DNA of 49,340 nt from Elusimicrobia bacterium GWD2_63_28 (GTDB taxonomy: Bacteria; Elusimicrobiota; Elusimicrobia; Elusimicrobiales; UBA9959), in NCBI GenBank assembly GCA_001799895.1, contig MGUI01000043.1:1-49340 (forward strand), given 5' to 3'. This document shows, in pieces, positions 29,916 to 38,024 of this stretch. Within the stretch, counting starts at the first letter, position 1. The number at the start of each line of letters is the position of its first letter. The position numbers and the translations under genes were made by a program. The notes under the pieces were generated by a model. The model was given only the letters and a program-made list of their open reading frames with translations. It made no database searches and had not been told where the DNA came from.

Positions 29916-29955
29916 AAAGGCCCAGGGCGGCCTGGGACCTTTTGCCCTTACGGGC
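29916..29955 (+). promoter_or_regulatory. GGCCCAGG hairpin upstream of the ribonuclease gene
   Basis: AAAGGCCCAGG pairs with CCTGGGACCTTT (one bulged A) around GCGG; GCCC-TTAC-GGGC follows. The central CCCAGGGCGGCCTGGG also occurs at 45147 before the trypsin gene. It lies upstream of the predicted -10 (CATAAT 29971-29976), so as DNA it may be a protein site. Confidence 0.4.
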
Positions 29956-29983
29956 GGCGGTTCTTTCCGGCATAATTATATTA

Positions 29984-30571
29984 ATGAGAAAGCTTAAACT
30001 CCCTCTGCTGCTCTCCGCGCTGTTTCTCTCAACCCTGCCGCCGGCCTTCGCCGCGCCGGCGGTTGCCGATTCCAAAAAAACCGCTTACGACCTGCTTTCG
30101 GAGCTGGTCCCTGTCTCCGCGGCTGAGATAGTCATCTCGACGCCCACGCCGGCCGCCGCGGAGCGCCAATACCCCAAGCCGCCCTGCAAGCCCAGCGACG
30201 CCATACTGCCCGGCCGGACTTTCCTGCCCAAGGTGAGCGACGAGCGCCGCGTGAGGGCCATCAACGATCTGCTGGCGAAGATAGCCGTCTGCCGCCCCAT
30301 GCCGTACGATAACGACGGCAACGTGCACAGCAAACCTCACAACGGCCTGCCCAAGAAACCGGCCGGCTATTACCTGGAATACACGCTCATAGTTCCCAAC
30401 CGGCCCACCGGCTCCGGCCCGGAGCCGGTAGTGATAGGCGGCGTGACGTATATGGCCGGCCCCGTGCAGAGCTTCCGCGGCGCCGAGCGCCTGATGATAG
30501 GCGAGGGGCGCGAGGTATACTATACCCCCGACCATTACAGCACCTTCATCTACCTGGACATAGTGCGCTGA
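29984..30571 (+). CDS. Exported guanyl-specific ribonuclease (RNase Sa/N1 family)
   Basis: The product has 195 residues with signal peptide 1-23 (LLLSALFLSTLPPAFA). The catalytic domain (about 75-195) follows RNase Sa/barnase: PMPYDNDGN, GLPKKPAGYYLEYT, RGAERLMIGEG and YYTPDHYSTF. The general base Glu (E132), Arg pair (R165, R169) and acid His (H184) are placed as E54, R65, R69 and H85 of RNase Sa. A 22-residue insertion (around 140-162) separates the Glu strand from the Arg pair. It would cleave single-stranded RNA after G outside the cytoplasm. No barstar-like inhibitor gene lies nearby. Confidence 0.85.
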   Translation: MRKLKLPLLLSALFLSTLPPAFAAPAVADSKKTAYDLLSELVPVSAAEIVISTPTPAAAERQYPKPPCKPSDAILPGRTFLPKVSDERRVRAINDLLAKIAVCRPMPYDNDGNVHSKPHNGLPKKPAGYYLEYTLIVPNRPTGSGPEPVVIGGVTYMAGPVQSFRGAERLMIGEGREVYYTPDHYSTFIYLDIVR

Positions 30572-30593
30572 GATTCAGCCGCGCAACCGAATA

Positions 30594-30625
30594 AAACCGC
30601 CGGGCTGCCCCGGCGGTTTCTGCTT
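30594..30625. terminator. CCGCCGGG-family terminator
   Basis: CCGCCGGG (30597-30604) pairs with CCCGGCGG (30609-30616), then TTTCTGCTT. It may also end the minus-strand peptide gene at 30645. Confidence 0.75.
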
Positions 30626-30644
30626 GCTGCGTGTACGCCCCGTG

Positions 30645-30755
30645 TCAGCGGGCGAAGGGGGAATTTATCCGGGCCGCTTCCACGCACTCCATCTCGCCGC
30701 CGTAGGCGCCGGCCGAAAGGGACAGGGTAAACGCTAACAAAGCTGCAATTCTCAT
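30645..30755 (-). CDS. 36-residue exported peptide
   Basis: The minus strand reads MRIAALLAFTLSLSAGAYGG, then E, M, E, C and a short tail ending SPFAR and TGA. GGAGG sits 5 nt before the ATG, the best Shine-Dalgarno in this region. The N-terminal half is a signal peptide, leaving about 17 mature residues with one Cys. It is convergent with the ribonuclease gene. No function is asserted; an immunity role is only a thought. Confidence 0.6.
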   Translation of the reverse strand: MRIAALLAFTLSLSAGAYGGEMECVEAARINSPFAR

Positions 30756-31012
30756 TGTTTCCTCCAGATCGGCCGCTTAAGGCCATGTAACCATTTTAAG
30801 ATTGTTCCGCTCAGGCCTGATATGCCCGAAAGTCCCTGAACTTTATGGGAACAATGGTCCCGGCGTCATTGCCGCGCGGGCGGATGTTCCTTGGGAAATT
30901 TGACCTGGATTTGATTTTTTTCTGGAGAGAATTTGGGGCCCGGCCGCTATAAACTATAATAGAAGGAAATGACGGCCCGGCGCTGGCGCGCCGCGTTGCC
31001 GGAGGAGGCCGC
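30756..31012. other. Intergenic region between the peptide gene and the LysM-FecR gene
   Basis: Divergent control region of 257 bp. It contains the GGAGG of the minus gene, a GTCCC/GGGAC-rich stretch near 30820-30860 and CTATAAACTATAATAG at 30946-30961, whose TATAAT is a good -10 for the + gene. No further gene was seen. Confidence 0.5.
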
Positions 31013-32008
31013 GTGAAGACCGTTCTGGGAGCCATGATAATCGTGCTGTTCGCGGCCCCCTGCCGCGCGGGCGAAGAAATGCAGTCCCTCCAGGTAAAGC
31101 CCGGGGACACGCTCCGCAGCGTTTCGGAGGTCTACCTGAAGGACCCGAAGCGCTGGAGCGAGCTTCTGAAATACAACCGTCTGCCAGCGGCCGACCCGTC
31201 CGCCGCCCTGCCGGGCCCGGCGCTCAAGGTACCGGCGGCCCTGGTGAAGGATCAGTACCGGGCGGCCAGGCTGGTCTACCTCGTCAAGGAGGTGCTGCTC
31301 CGGCGCACCGGCGCCGGGGGCTGGGAGACCGCGGGAGCGATGATGGCGCTGTTCAGGAACGACACGCTCTACACCAGGGCCGGCGCGCGGGCGGACATCA
31401 AATTCCATACCGGGGAGCGGCTGAGCCTGGCGCCCAACACCCTGGCCGTGCTGCACCCGCCGGCCGGGAAAGAGGCGCAGGTGGAGATGGTGGCCGGCGA
31501 ACTGAAAAGCGCCAGGACCCGCGTGCTGACGCGCTCGGCCCTGATAACGCCCAAGTCGAAGAACGCCGAATTCAGCGCCAGGATCGGCACGGACTTTTCC
31601 ACGGTGGTGAGGGTTTCGCGCGGCGTGGTGGACGTGGAGGCGCAAGGCAAAAAAGTGGAAGTGCGCGAGGGCTACGGCGTAAGGGTAGGAGCCGACATGG
31701 CGCCTTCGGCCCCGGTAAAACTGCCGAAATCGGCGCGGCCGGGCAGCGCGCCGGCCGCCCCACAGGGGGACCTCAGCGTGCCGGACCGCAAACTGGTCAT
31801 GACGGACGCCGTGAGCGGCTTCCACCTGCAGGTCTCAAGGGACAAAGACTTTGCTGTCAGGGTGCTGGACGAGACTTACCTGGAGGTTGAAAGGCCCGAC
31901 CTCGACAAACTGCTGCCGCCCGGGGATTATTACGTCCGCATGGCGCTGATAGACCTGCTGGGCTACGAGGGGAAATTCAGCGCCCCGCGCTCCATAAAAA
32001 TAAAATAG
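31013..32008 (+). CDS. Exported LysM plus FecR-domain protein
   Basis: The product has 331 residues from GTG 31013, with GGAGGAGG at 31001-31008. Signal peptide 1-19. Residues 25-75 form a LysM domain (LQVKPGDTLRSVSEVYLKDPKRWSELLKYNRLP), which binds peptidoglycan. Residues 105-225 match the FecR fold (NDTLYTRAGARADIKFHTGE, LAPNTLAVL, VSRGVVDVEAQGKKVEVREG). The C-terminal part (about 255-331) is a beta-sandwich (FHLQVSRDKDFAVRVLDE, PPGDYYVRMALID). FecR-LysM proteins sense or anchor in the periplasm. This one has no linked sigma factor. Confidence 0.85.
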   Translation: MKTVLGAMIIVLFAAPCRAGEEMQSLQVKPGDTLRSVSEVYLKDPKRWSELLKYNRLPAADPSAALPGPALKVPAALVKDQYRAARLVYLVKEVLLRRTGAGGWETAGAMMALFRNDTLYTRAGARADIKFHTGERLSLAPNTLAVLHPPAGKEAQVEMVAGELKSARTRVLTRSALITPKSKNAEFSARIGTDFSTVVRVSRGVVDVEAQGKKVEVREGYGVRVGADMAPSAPVKLPKSARPGSAPAAPQGDLSVPDRKLVMTDAVSGFHLQVSRDKDFAVRVLDETYLEVERPDLDKLLPPGDYYVRMALIDLLGYEGKFSAPRSIKIK

Positions 32009-32027
32009 GCCAGGCGTCGGCTGAAAA

Positions 32028-32071
32028 TGACGGGGCCCCGGCTCGGGAGAGCGCGGGGCCCGTCATTTTAC
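32028..32071. terminator. Bidirectional terminator between convergent genes
   Basis: AAAATGACGGGGCCCCG pairs with CGGGGCCCGTCATTTT with one bulge around about 10 nt. It is not of the CCGCCGGG family. Confidence 0.85.
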
Positions 32072-32086
32072 GGCGTGAGCTGAAGT

Positions 32087-33058
32087 TTACCAGCTTAAGC
32101 CGCCGCGGAGAACGGAGAAGACCTCGCCCGGGTTGGCCAGGGGGTCGGCCACGCGGAAAGCGGGGGCTTCGGAGGCGGGCGGCAGCAGCTCGGCGGGGTT
32201 GGCGGGCTTGTACCAGCACAGCGGCCGGAAGCCGGCCTGGAAACCGGCCGAGCGGGTGCAGGTGCCGACGGCGGGGTTGGTGCCGCTCAGCGGGGCGTCC
32301 ACGGGCTGGGTGCACAGCGACCCGGCCAGGTAGGTGTCCATGCGGCACTGCGTGGGCGGATGCACGGTCATCATGCTGGTCACCACCACGGCGGAGGGCG
32401 TGTCGTAGCGGGGGGTGACGGTCTCGTTGCGCAGGGCCTTGAAGAGGTAGGCCACGGATTTGCCGGCCATGGCGGCCCGCACGCAGACGGCGCGCTCCTG
32501 CGGGTCGGAGTAAATGGCCTCGCAGCCTTTCTCGGCCACCTCGTCGCCGATGGACAGGCGGGTGAAGGCGGCGGCGGCTTCGTCGGCGAATACCATCTTG
32601 AGGCACTTCATGTTGGCGTAATAGTCGCTCTGGCCCTCGTTGGAGGCCCAGCTGGACACCTTGGGCGCGCCGCCCAGGTGGTGGCCCAGTTCGTGGCAGG
32701 CTACCAGCGCCATGCCGTCCATGGTGATGGCCTCGTGGCGGGCCAGGCCGCCGTACATGTTGAGGACATAGCGGTTGCCGATCTGCTGGGCCGAGGCGTT
32801 AACGGTATCGTTGGTCCAGAGCCGGCGTATTTCCAGGACTTTGCCCTGCGCCGACACTATGGGCTTGTAGATCTTTTCTACGGCGCTGAGGACTTCGTTG
32901 AACTGGGTCTCGATGATGCCCTTGGCCAGGACGGAGTCCACGGGGATCTTCAGGTCGTTGGGGGGCAGGAAGCCGTCGCAGTCGGAGGCGGAGGCGGGGA
33001 GTACGGCCGCGCCCAGCAGCAGGGCGGAGAAGGCGGACAGGAGCATGGTTCTTTTCAT
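32087..33058 (-). CDS. Exported zincin-type metallopeptidase (HELGHH)
   Basis: The product has 323 residues. ATG 33058 is chosen over the longer start because AGGAAAG precedes it and a signal peptide (TMLLSAFSALLLGAAVLPASA) follows. ALVACHELGHHLGG (H122, E123, H126) is the HExxH zinc site, and ASNEGQSDYYA about 15 residues later offers the third ligand (E141 or D145), as in M48-like peptidases. The C-terminal half is Cys-containing and of unknown fold. It would act on proteins in the periplasm or outside. It is convergent with the LysM-FecR gene. Confidence 0.82.
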   Translation of the reverse strand: MKRTMLLSAFSALLLGAAVLPASASDCDGFLPPNDLKIPVDSVLAKGIIETQFNEVLSAVEKIYKPIVSAQGKVLEIRRLWTNDTVNASAQQIGNRYVLNMYGGLARHEAITMDGMALVACHELGHHLGGAPKVSSWASNEGQSDYYANMKCLKMVFADEAAAAFTRLSIGDEVAEKGCEAIYSDPQERAVCVRAAMAGKSVAYLFKALRNETVTPRYDTPSAVVVTSMMTVHPPTQCRMDTYLAGSLCTQPVDAPLSGTNPAVGTCTRSAGFQAGFRPLCWYKPANPAELLPPASEAPAFRVADPLANPGEVFSVLRGGLSW

Positions 33059-33173
33059 CGTTTCTTTCCTTGGGTGGCTGTGATATGACAAATGTCAATA
33101 TTTAAGGTATTATAGCCTTAGAACGGCCGCTTTGAAAAGAAAAAAAACCTGGCGGCCCCGGTACGGAGAATTT

Positions 33174-34454
33174 ATGCGCATTTTAAAAGCTTTCCTGGTT
33201 CTTGCCCTCCTGTCAGGCAGCGCCGCGGCGGTCAGCGCCGGCTATACTCCCGATTTCGACCGAGGCGTGGACGTGAAGCAGGCCATACAGGCGGCCCTGG
33301 AGGCCGCCGCTTCCGCGGGCGGCCTGCTGCCCGAACTGCCGGGGCGCCAGCAAGAGGCGGGGCCGGTCTGGGTCAGCATGGAGAAGAGCGATGTCGGGGG
33401 GCTGGACGGGGCGCTGTTCAAGGCCGCGCCGGCGGCCCAGAACAAGCGCATCGTCATTTACGAATTCGACGCGGACCGCGTCGCCGAGCTGGCCGCGGGC
33501 ATGCACCGCGCCTACTACAGGGCCCCCGGCTTCTTCGCCCACGATACGCTGGAGTCCGCCCTGGAGGACCTGAAGGCGCCGCGCCCCGTGCCGGCCCGCG
33601 CCTACGCCATAGACCAGGCCGCCCGCGTGAAGGAACTGCTCCCGCTGGTCAAAGAAGCCCCTATCGTTTCCGCCATCGCCTCTCTGTCCGCCTTCAAGAA
33701 CAGGGGCTCGCGCTACGCCACCGGCGTGGACGCCTCCAAGTGGCTGCAGAAGGAATGGGCGAAGCTGGCCTCTGGCCGCCCCGACGTTTCCGTGGCACCT
33801 TTCAAGCACGCGGCCTTCCCGCAGGAATCCGTGGTCCTGACGCTGCGCGGCGCCACCGAGCCCGATAACGTGGTGGTCATCGGCGGCCATATAGACTGCG
33901 TGGCCGGCTACGGCGATACCCTTGCCCCCGGCGCCGACGACAATGCCAGCGGCGCGTCCGTCACCCAGGAAGTGGCCCGCGCCCTGATAGAGGGCGGCTA
34001 CAGGCCGGCCAAGACGATTAAATTCATCGGGTTCGCGGCCGAGGAGGCCGGGCTGCGCGGTTCGGCCGACATCGCCGCCGCTTTCAGGAAGGACGGCGTC
34101 AAGGTGGAGGGCATGCTGAACCTGGACATGGTCAATTACAAGGGTTCCGCGAAGGACATCTACTTCGTCACCGACAATACCAGCCCCGACCAGAACGCTT
34201 TCCTGGGTAAACTGATAGACACCTATACGGAGTACACCTGGGGCAGCTTCAAGTGCGGCTACGGCTGCTCCGACCACGCCTCGTGGACCAAGAACGGCTA
34301 CCCGGCCTCGATGGCGTTCGAGTCCACTTTCGAGCAGTACAACCCCAGCATCCACAAGCCCGTGGATACGCTGGCGCAGACCGGCGGCAGGGCCGAGCAC
34401 GCTTTCAAGTTCGCCAGACTGGGCGTGGCCTACGCCGTGGAGCTGGCGAAGTAA
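33174..34454 (+). CDS. Exported M28-family aminopeptidase
   Basis: The product has 426 residues from ATG 33174 with GGAG at 33165-33168. Signal peptide 1-22, then a propeptide-like region to about 180. The two-zinc M28 core follows: VVIGGHIDCV, PGADDNASGASV (bridging Asp), FAAEEAGLRGS (catalytic Glu), MLNLDMVNYKG, CGYGCSDHASW, and the final His in NPSIHKPVDT. This matches the Vibrio leucyl aminopeptidase layout. It removes N-terminal residues from peptides released by the endopeptidases encoded nearby. Confidence 0.92.
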   Translation: MRILKAFLVLALLSGSAAAVSAGYTPDFDRGVDVKQAIQAALEAAASAGGLLPELPGRQQEAGPVWVSMEKSDVGGLDGALFKAAPAAQNKRIVIYEFDADRVAELAAGMHRAYYRAPGFFAHDTLESALEDLKAPRPVPARAYAIDQAARVKELLPLVKEAPIVSAIASLSAFKNRGSRYATGVDASKWLQKEWAKLASGRPDVSVAPFKHAAFPQESVVLTLRGATEPDNVVVIGGHIDCVAGYGDTLAPGADDNASGASVTQEVARALIEGGYRPAKTIKFIGFAAEEAGLRGSADIAAAFRKDGVKVEGMLNLDMVNYKGSAKDIYFVTDNTSPDQNAFLGKLIDTYTEYTWGSFKCGYGCSDHASWTKNGYPASMAFESTFEQYNPSIHKPVDTLAQTGGRAEHAFKFARLGVAYAVELAK

Positions 34455-34474
34455 AGCCTCTTAAGTTTTGCTAA

Positions 34475-34512
34475 AACCGCCGGGGCAGCCTGGCGGTTTT
34501 GTTTGGTAGAAT
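34475..34512 (+). terminator. Terminator with extended -10
   Basis: CCGCCGGG (34477-34484) and CCTGGCGG (34489-34496) pair with one G-T, then TTTTGTTTGG and TAGAAT (34507-34512). Confidence 0.85.
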
Positions 34513-34558
34513 AGTTCAAGGTTCGGGCGCGGGCGGCCGGCCGGGGGGGGGACAGACA

Positions 34559-34930
34559 ATGGCTAATATATTACTGATAGACGACGACAGGGATTTCAGC
34601 GCTCTTGCCGCCGCGCATTTTTCCAGGCTGGGCTATACCGTGACGCTCTCTTACGACGGGAAAGACGGCCTGGCAAAAGCCTGCCTGATCAAGCCGGAAG
34701 TCATCCTGCTGGATATCATGATGCCGGGCATGAACGGGATAGAGGTGCTGCGCGAGCTGCAGGCCGCGGATGACGCCGCCGAGATCCCGGTCGTGATCAT
34801 CAGCGGTAAATATGTGGACCAGGGCATGATAGACCTGTTCAGCCAGGAAAGGAACTTCCGCGCCTTCCTCGGTAAGCCGGTGGCGCTGGCCGCCCTGCAG
34901 CAAAAGGTGGAGGCCCTGCTGAAGAAGTAA
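34559..34930 (+). CDS. Single-domain response regulator
   Basis: The product has 123 residues: D8-D10, phospho-acceptor D52 in VILLDIMMPGMNG, S82 and K106 in FLGKPV. A stand-alone receiver. The 34946 gene begins 15 bp later and is probably co-transcribed. Confidence 0.92.
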   Translation: MANILLIDDDRDFSALAAAHFSRLGYTVTLSYDGKDGLAKACLIKPEVILLDIMMPGMNGIEVLRELQAADDAAEIPVVIISGKYVDQGMIDLFSQERNFRAFLGKPVALAALQQKVEALLKK

Positions 34931-34945
34931 CGGCGGGAGGCGAAC

Positions 34946-35473
34946 ATGGATCCTGAACAGGTTAAAATTCTGCTGATCGCCGGGGCCGTGGCCGCTGTCG
35001 GCGGCGCGGCCGGGTACTATATCGCGCGGTATCTCAAAGGCAGCATCACCGTTTCACTGCCCAGGACGGCGTTCAATCCCGGAGAGCAGATAGAGGGCTC
35101 CTTCCAGCTGCTTACCCGCAAAGAAGTGAACGGCAACAATCTTACCGCGGTCCTGGTGGCCACCGAGACCACCAGGGAACGCGGCTACAACGGCAAAACC
35201 AGGACCCGCACCAGGGAGATATACCGGAGCGGCCAGACCCTGGAACAGGCCAGGGTCTACCCGGCGGGCTACGCCGCCAGCTATGAGTTCAAGATCCCGG
35301 TTCCCGCCGAGCAAAGCCTGGCCGGTACGGACTCCATTCTCGGCCAGGCGCTTAACATGCTCAACAGCTTCGGCCGGCGCATCTCCTGGAAGGTGGAGGT
35401 GCGGCTGGACGCCGAAGGCGTGGACCTGGCTTCCTCTAAAGGCGTTACGGTCAACCGCCCGGGACTGTTCTGA
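34946..35473 (+). CDS. Membrane-anchored arrestin/Spo0M-like fold protein
   Basis: The product has 175 residues. One membrane segment (7-28, ILLIAGAVAAVGGAAGYYIA) is followed by a beta-sandwich: ITVSLPRTAFNPGEQIEGSF, NLTAVLVATETT, SYEFKIPVPAEQ, WKVEVRLDAEG. Strand order and the GEQIEGSF and FKIPVP motifs resemble arrestin/SpoOM-like domains. Function is unknown. Linkage to a receiver suggests a signalling unit. Confidence 0.62.
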   Translation: MDPEQVKILLIAGAVAAVGGAAGYYIARYLKGSITVSLPRTAFNPGEQIEGSFQLLTRKEVNGNNLTAVLVATETTRERGYNGKTRTRTREIYRSGQTLEQARVYPAGYAASYEFKIPVPAEQSLAGTDSILGQALNMLNSFGRRISWKVEVRLDAEGVDLASSKGVTVNRPGLF

Positions 35474-35507
35474 CGGGGCGGCGGCCGGCCCCGGCCAGCC
35501 GCGGCAA

Positions 35508-35544
35508 GCCGCCGGGCAGCCCCGGCGGTTTTGTTTTATAAAAT
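35508..35544 (+). terminator. Terminator with -10
   Basis: CCGCCGGG (35509-35516) pairs with CCCGGCGG (35521-35528), then TTTTGTTTTA and TAAAAT (35539-35544). Confidence 0.85.
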
Positions 35545-35593
35545 GAGCGGTAGCGGGAACGGGGCCCTGCGGCCCGGCCCGCGCAAGGAAAAT

Positions 35594-36358
35594 ATGACCG
35601 GCGAAAATAAAAAAAGCGCGGCCCTGGACATAAAAGGCTTAAGCAAGGCCTTCGGGGAAAAGCGGGCGGTCGACCAGCTCGACCTCGCCATCCCCGCCGG
35701 AGAATTCCACGCCCTGCTCGGCCCCAACGGCGCGGGCAAGACCACCACCCTGCGCATGGTGGCCGGCCTGCTGCGCTCCGACGCGGGCTCGGTCTCCGTC
35801 TTCGGCCACGATATCTCCCAAAAAGCCACCGCCGCCAAGAGCGTCACGGCCTTCCTGCCCGACGACCCGCTGCTCTACGGCAAACTGACCCCCCTGGAAT
35901 ACCTGGAATTCGTAGCAGGCCTCTGGGCCATCCCCTCCCCGGCCGCCGCCCTGCGCGCGAGGGAACTGCTGGAATGGCTCGAGCTTTGGGGAAACCGGAG
36001 CGAATACGCGGAGGGCTTCTCCCGCGGCATGCGCCAGAAGCTGGCGCTGGCCGGCGCGATGATACACGAGCCGAAGCTGATGATCCTCGACGAGCCCCTG
36101 ACCGGCCTGGACGCGCGCGCCGCGCGCTCGGTCAAGGACATGCTGGTGGCTTACGTCAAGAAAGGCAATACCGTGGTGCTCACCACGCACATACTGGAGA
36201 TAGCCGAGCGCCTGGCCGAGCGCATCAGCATCATTTTGAACGGGCGCATAGTGGCACAGGGCACCCTGGACGAACTGCGCTCCCGCACCGGCGCGGCGGT
36301 GGGCCAGGCCGGCGCCACCCTGGAGGACGTCTTCCTTGAACTGACGGAGCCGGCATGA
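35594..36358 (+). CDS. ABC transporter ATP-binding protein
   Basis: The product has 254 residues from ATG 35594 with AAGGA upstream. It contains Walker A GPNGAGKTTT, the signature FSRGMRQKL (in place of LSGGQ), Walker B LMILDEPLTGLD and the H-loop TTH. The C-terminal GATLEDVFLELTEPA is typical of ABC-2 exporter ATPases. Its stop overlaps the permease start (ATGA), so the two are translationally coupled. Cargo unknown. Confidence 0.95.
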   Translation: MTGENKKSAALDIKGLSKAFGEKRAVDQLDLAIPAGEFHALLGPNGAGKTTTLRMVAGLLRSDAGSVSVFGHDISQKATAAKSVTAFLPDDPLLYGKLTPLEYLEFVAGLWAIPSPAAALRARELLEWLELWGNRSEYAEGFSRGMRQKLALAGAMIHEPKLMILDEPLTGLDARAARSVKDMLVAYVKKGNTVVLTTHILEIAERLAERISIILNGRIVAQGTLDELRSRTGAAVGQAGATLEDVFLELTEPA

Positions 36359-37896
36359 AACTGAAACCCGGAACCTGGCCCTGGCTGCTGGAGCACGAGC
36401 TGCGCGTCAGCTGGCGCGGCGTAGGCGGCAGGAGTTTCTGTCTTATCGCGGCCTTCGGAAGCCTGCTCTGGTTCTTCATGCATTGGGCCGCCTGGGCTTC
36501 GCTGCCGGGCGGCTACAAGCTGCTCCGCGGCATGCTGGAGATGCCGGTGTTCCTGGGCGGCCTGTACTGGCTGGCAGTCTCGCTGCTGGTCTCGCAGACC
36601 ATGGTGCACGCCGTGAACGCCCTGATAGTACGCGGCGACCTGGACCTGCTGCTGTCGTCGCCGCTGTCCCAGCGTTCCATCTTCCTGGTGCGCGGCTTCT
36701 CCATCGCCGTCAGCGCGGGGCTGCTGCCGGCCTTTGCCGCGCTGCCGCTGGCGCACGCGGGGCTGCTGCGCGGCTACCCGGGCTTCCTGGCGCTTTACCC
36801 TTTAGTTATCGCCACCGCCCTCGGCTGCGCCGCGGCGGGCATCTTCATCACGATGACCCTGGTACGGCTGCTGGGCGCCAGGCGGGCCAGGACGGCCGGG
36901 CAGGTCTTAGCCGCCGTTATCGGCGTGGTTTTTTTCTTGTCCTTCCAGCTGCCCAACGCCCTGCCGGCGGCTGCGCGCAAGGCTTTCCTCGCCGGGCTGA
37001 AAGCCCAGCTGATGGAGAACGGCCTGTTCGGGCCCGGCAGCCCGCTCTGGTGGCCGGTCCGGGCCGGGTTTGGCGAGCTGCTGCCGCTGCTGGCGGTGGC
37101 GGCCGTCGGCGCCGGCGGTTTCTGGCTGTCCGTCAGCCTTACTTACCGCCGCTTCATCTCCGGCACGCAGGAAGCCATCAGCGGGGGGGGAGTGCCCGCC
37201 GCGGCCGACAGCCCTTCCGGCCCCGTTTTCCGCTCCGGGCTGGTGCGGGTGCTGCTGCTCAAGGAATGGCGGCTGGTGCTGCGGGACATGCAGGTGATCT
37301 CCCAGTCGCTGCTGCAGCTGCTTTACCTGGTGCCGATGGTGTTCATCGGTTTTAAGTCCGGGCCCGAGAATAAATTCATTATCCCGGTTATCGTGGCGGC
37401 CGCCGCCATGCTGGCCGGCAACCTGGCGTGGATAACCATCAACGCCGAGGAGGCGCCGGAGCTGATGGCCACCGCGCCGGTTCCGATCTCGAAGGTCCTG
37501 TGGATAAAGGCCGCCGCCGCCGTGCTGCCGGTCCTGGCGCTGCTGCTGCCCCTGGCCGTCTGGTGGGCCCCGCGCGGCCCGCTGGCCGCCGCCACGCTGC
37601 TGCTGTGCGGCGCGGGCGGCACGCTTTCCGCCGCCCTGGTGCAGATCTGGAGCCCGCGCGCCGGCAAGCGCGGCGACCTGAAGAACCGGTATAAGCAGGG
37701 CGGGGCGGCCGGCGTCATAGAATTGCTGAGCACCATAGGGTGGATCGGTGTGGCCGTCTGCGCCGGCAGTTACCGGGAATGGCTGCCCGCGGCCGCGGCC
37801 GCTCCCGCCATCGCGCTGCTGGCGGCCTGGTATTCCGGGAGCGGCGCGCGCGCCGAAGCCTGGGGAGGCGGCCTCCCGGCCGTAAGGCGGGCGTGA
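36355..37896 (+). CDS. ABC-2 type transporter permease
   Basis: The product has 513 residues with about 12 hydrophobic segments, an unusually large single permease. It starts with a basic GTWPWLLEHELRVSWRGV amphipathic region. A polar stretch near 270-300 (GTQEAISGGGVPAAADSPSG) may be a cytoplasmic loop between two halves. Paired with the preceding ATPase by a 4-bp overlap. Similar large two-half permeases occur in exporters of unknown lipids or peptides. Confidence 0.88.
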   Translation: MKLKPGTWPWLLEHELRVSWRGVGGRSFCLIAAFGSLLWFFMHWAAWASLPGGYKLLRGMLEMPVFLGGLYWLAVSLLVSQTMVHAVNALIVRGDLDLLLSSPLSQRSIFLVRGFSIAVSAGLLPAFAALPLAHAGLLRGYPGFLALYPLVIATALGCAAAGIFITMTLVRLLGARRARTAGQVLAAVIGVVFFLSFQLPNALPAAARKAFLAGLKAQLMENGLFGPGSPLWWPVRAGFGELLPLLAVAAVGAGGFWLSVSLTYRRFISGTQEAISGGGVPAAADSPSGPVFRSGLVRVLLLKEWRLVLRDMQVISQSLLQLLYLVPMVFIGFKSGPENKFIIPVIVAAAAMLAGNLAWITINAEEAPELMATAPVPISKVLWIKAAAAVLPVLALLLPLAVWWAPRGPLAAATLLLCGAGGTLSAALVQIWSPRAGKRGDLKNRYKQGGAAGVIELLSTIGWIGVAVCAGSYREWLPAAAAAPAIALLAAWYSGSGARAEAWGGGLPAVRRA

Positions 37897-37926
37897 ACGG
37901 CGGACGGTAAACGGGGGAAAGGCTGA

Positions 37927-37954
37927 GCCGCCGGGGAAACCCGGCGGTTTTTTT
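37927..37954 (+). terminator. CCGCCGGG-family terminator
   Basis: CCGCCGGG (37928-37935) pairs with CCCGGCGG (37940-37947), then TTTTTTTAG. It ends the ABC operon. Confidence 0.88.
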
Positions 37955-37973
37955 AGATCAGGCGGTCAATAAA

Positions 37974-38003
37974 AAACCGCCGCTCTTTTCAGAGCGGCGG
38001 TTT
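37974..38003. terminator. Bidirectional terminator, mainly for the RRM gene
   Basis: AAACCGCCGCTCT pairs perfectly with AGAGCGGCGGTTT around TTTC. On the minus strand the hairpin is followed by TTTTTTATTG. Confidence 0.88.
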
Positions 38004-38024
38004 AAAACCGTTAAAGGATTTTAA

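Noticed and set aside
30572..31012. Barstar-like inhibitor next to the ribonuclease
   Set aside because: Only a 36-codon exported peptide is there; barstar is about 90 residues and cytoplasmic.
33213..34400. 395-residue minus-strand frame
   Set aside because: Antisense to the M28 peptidase, whose motifs and start are clear. GC-rich DNA gives long open shadows.
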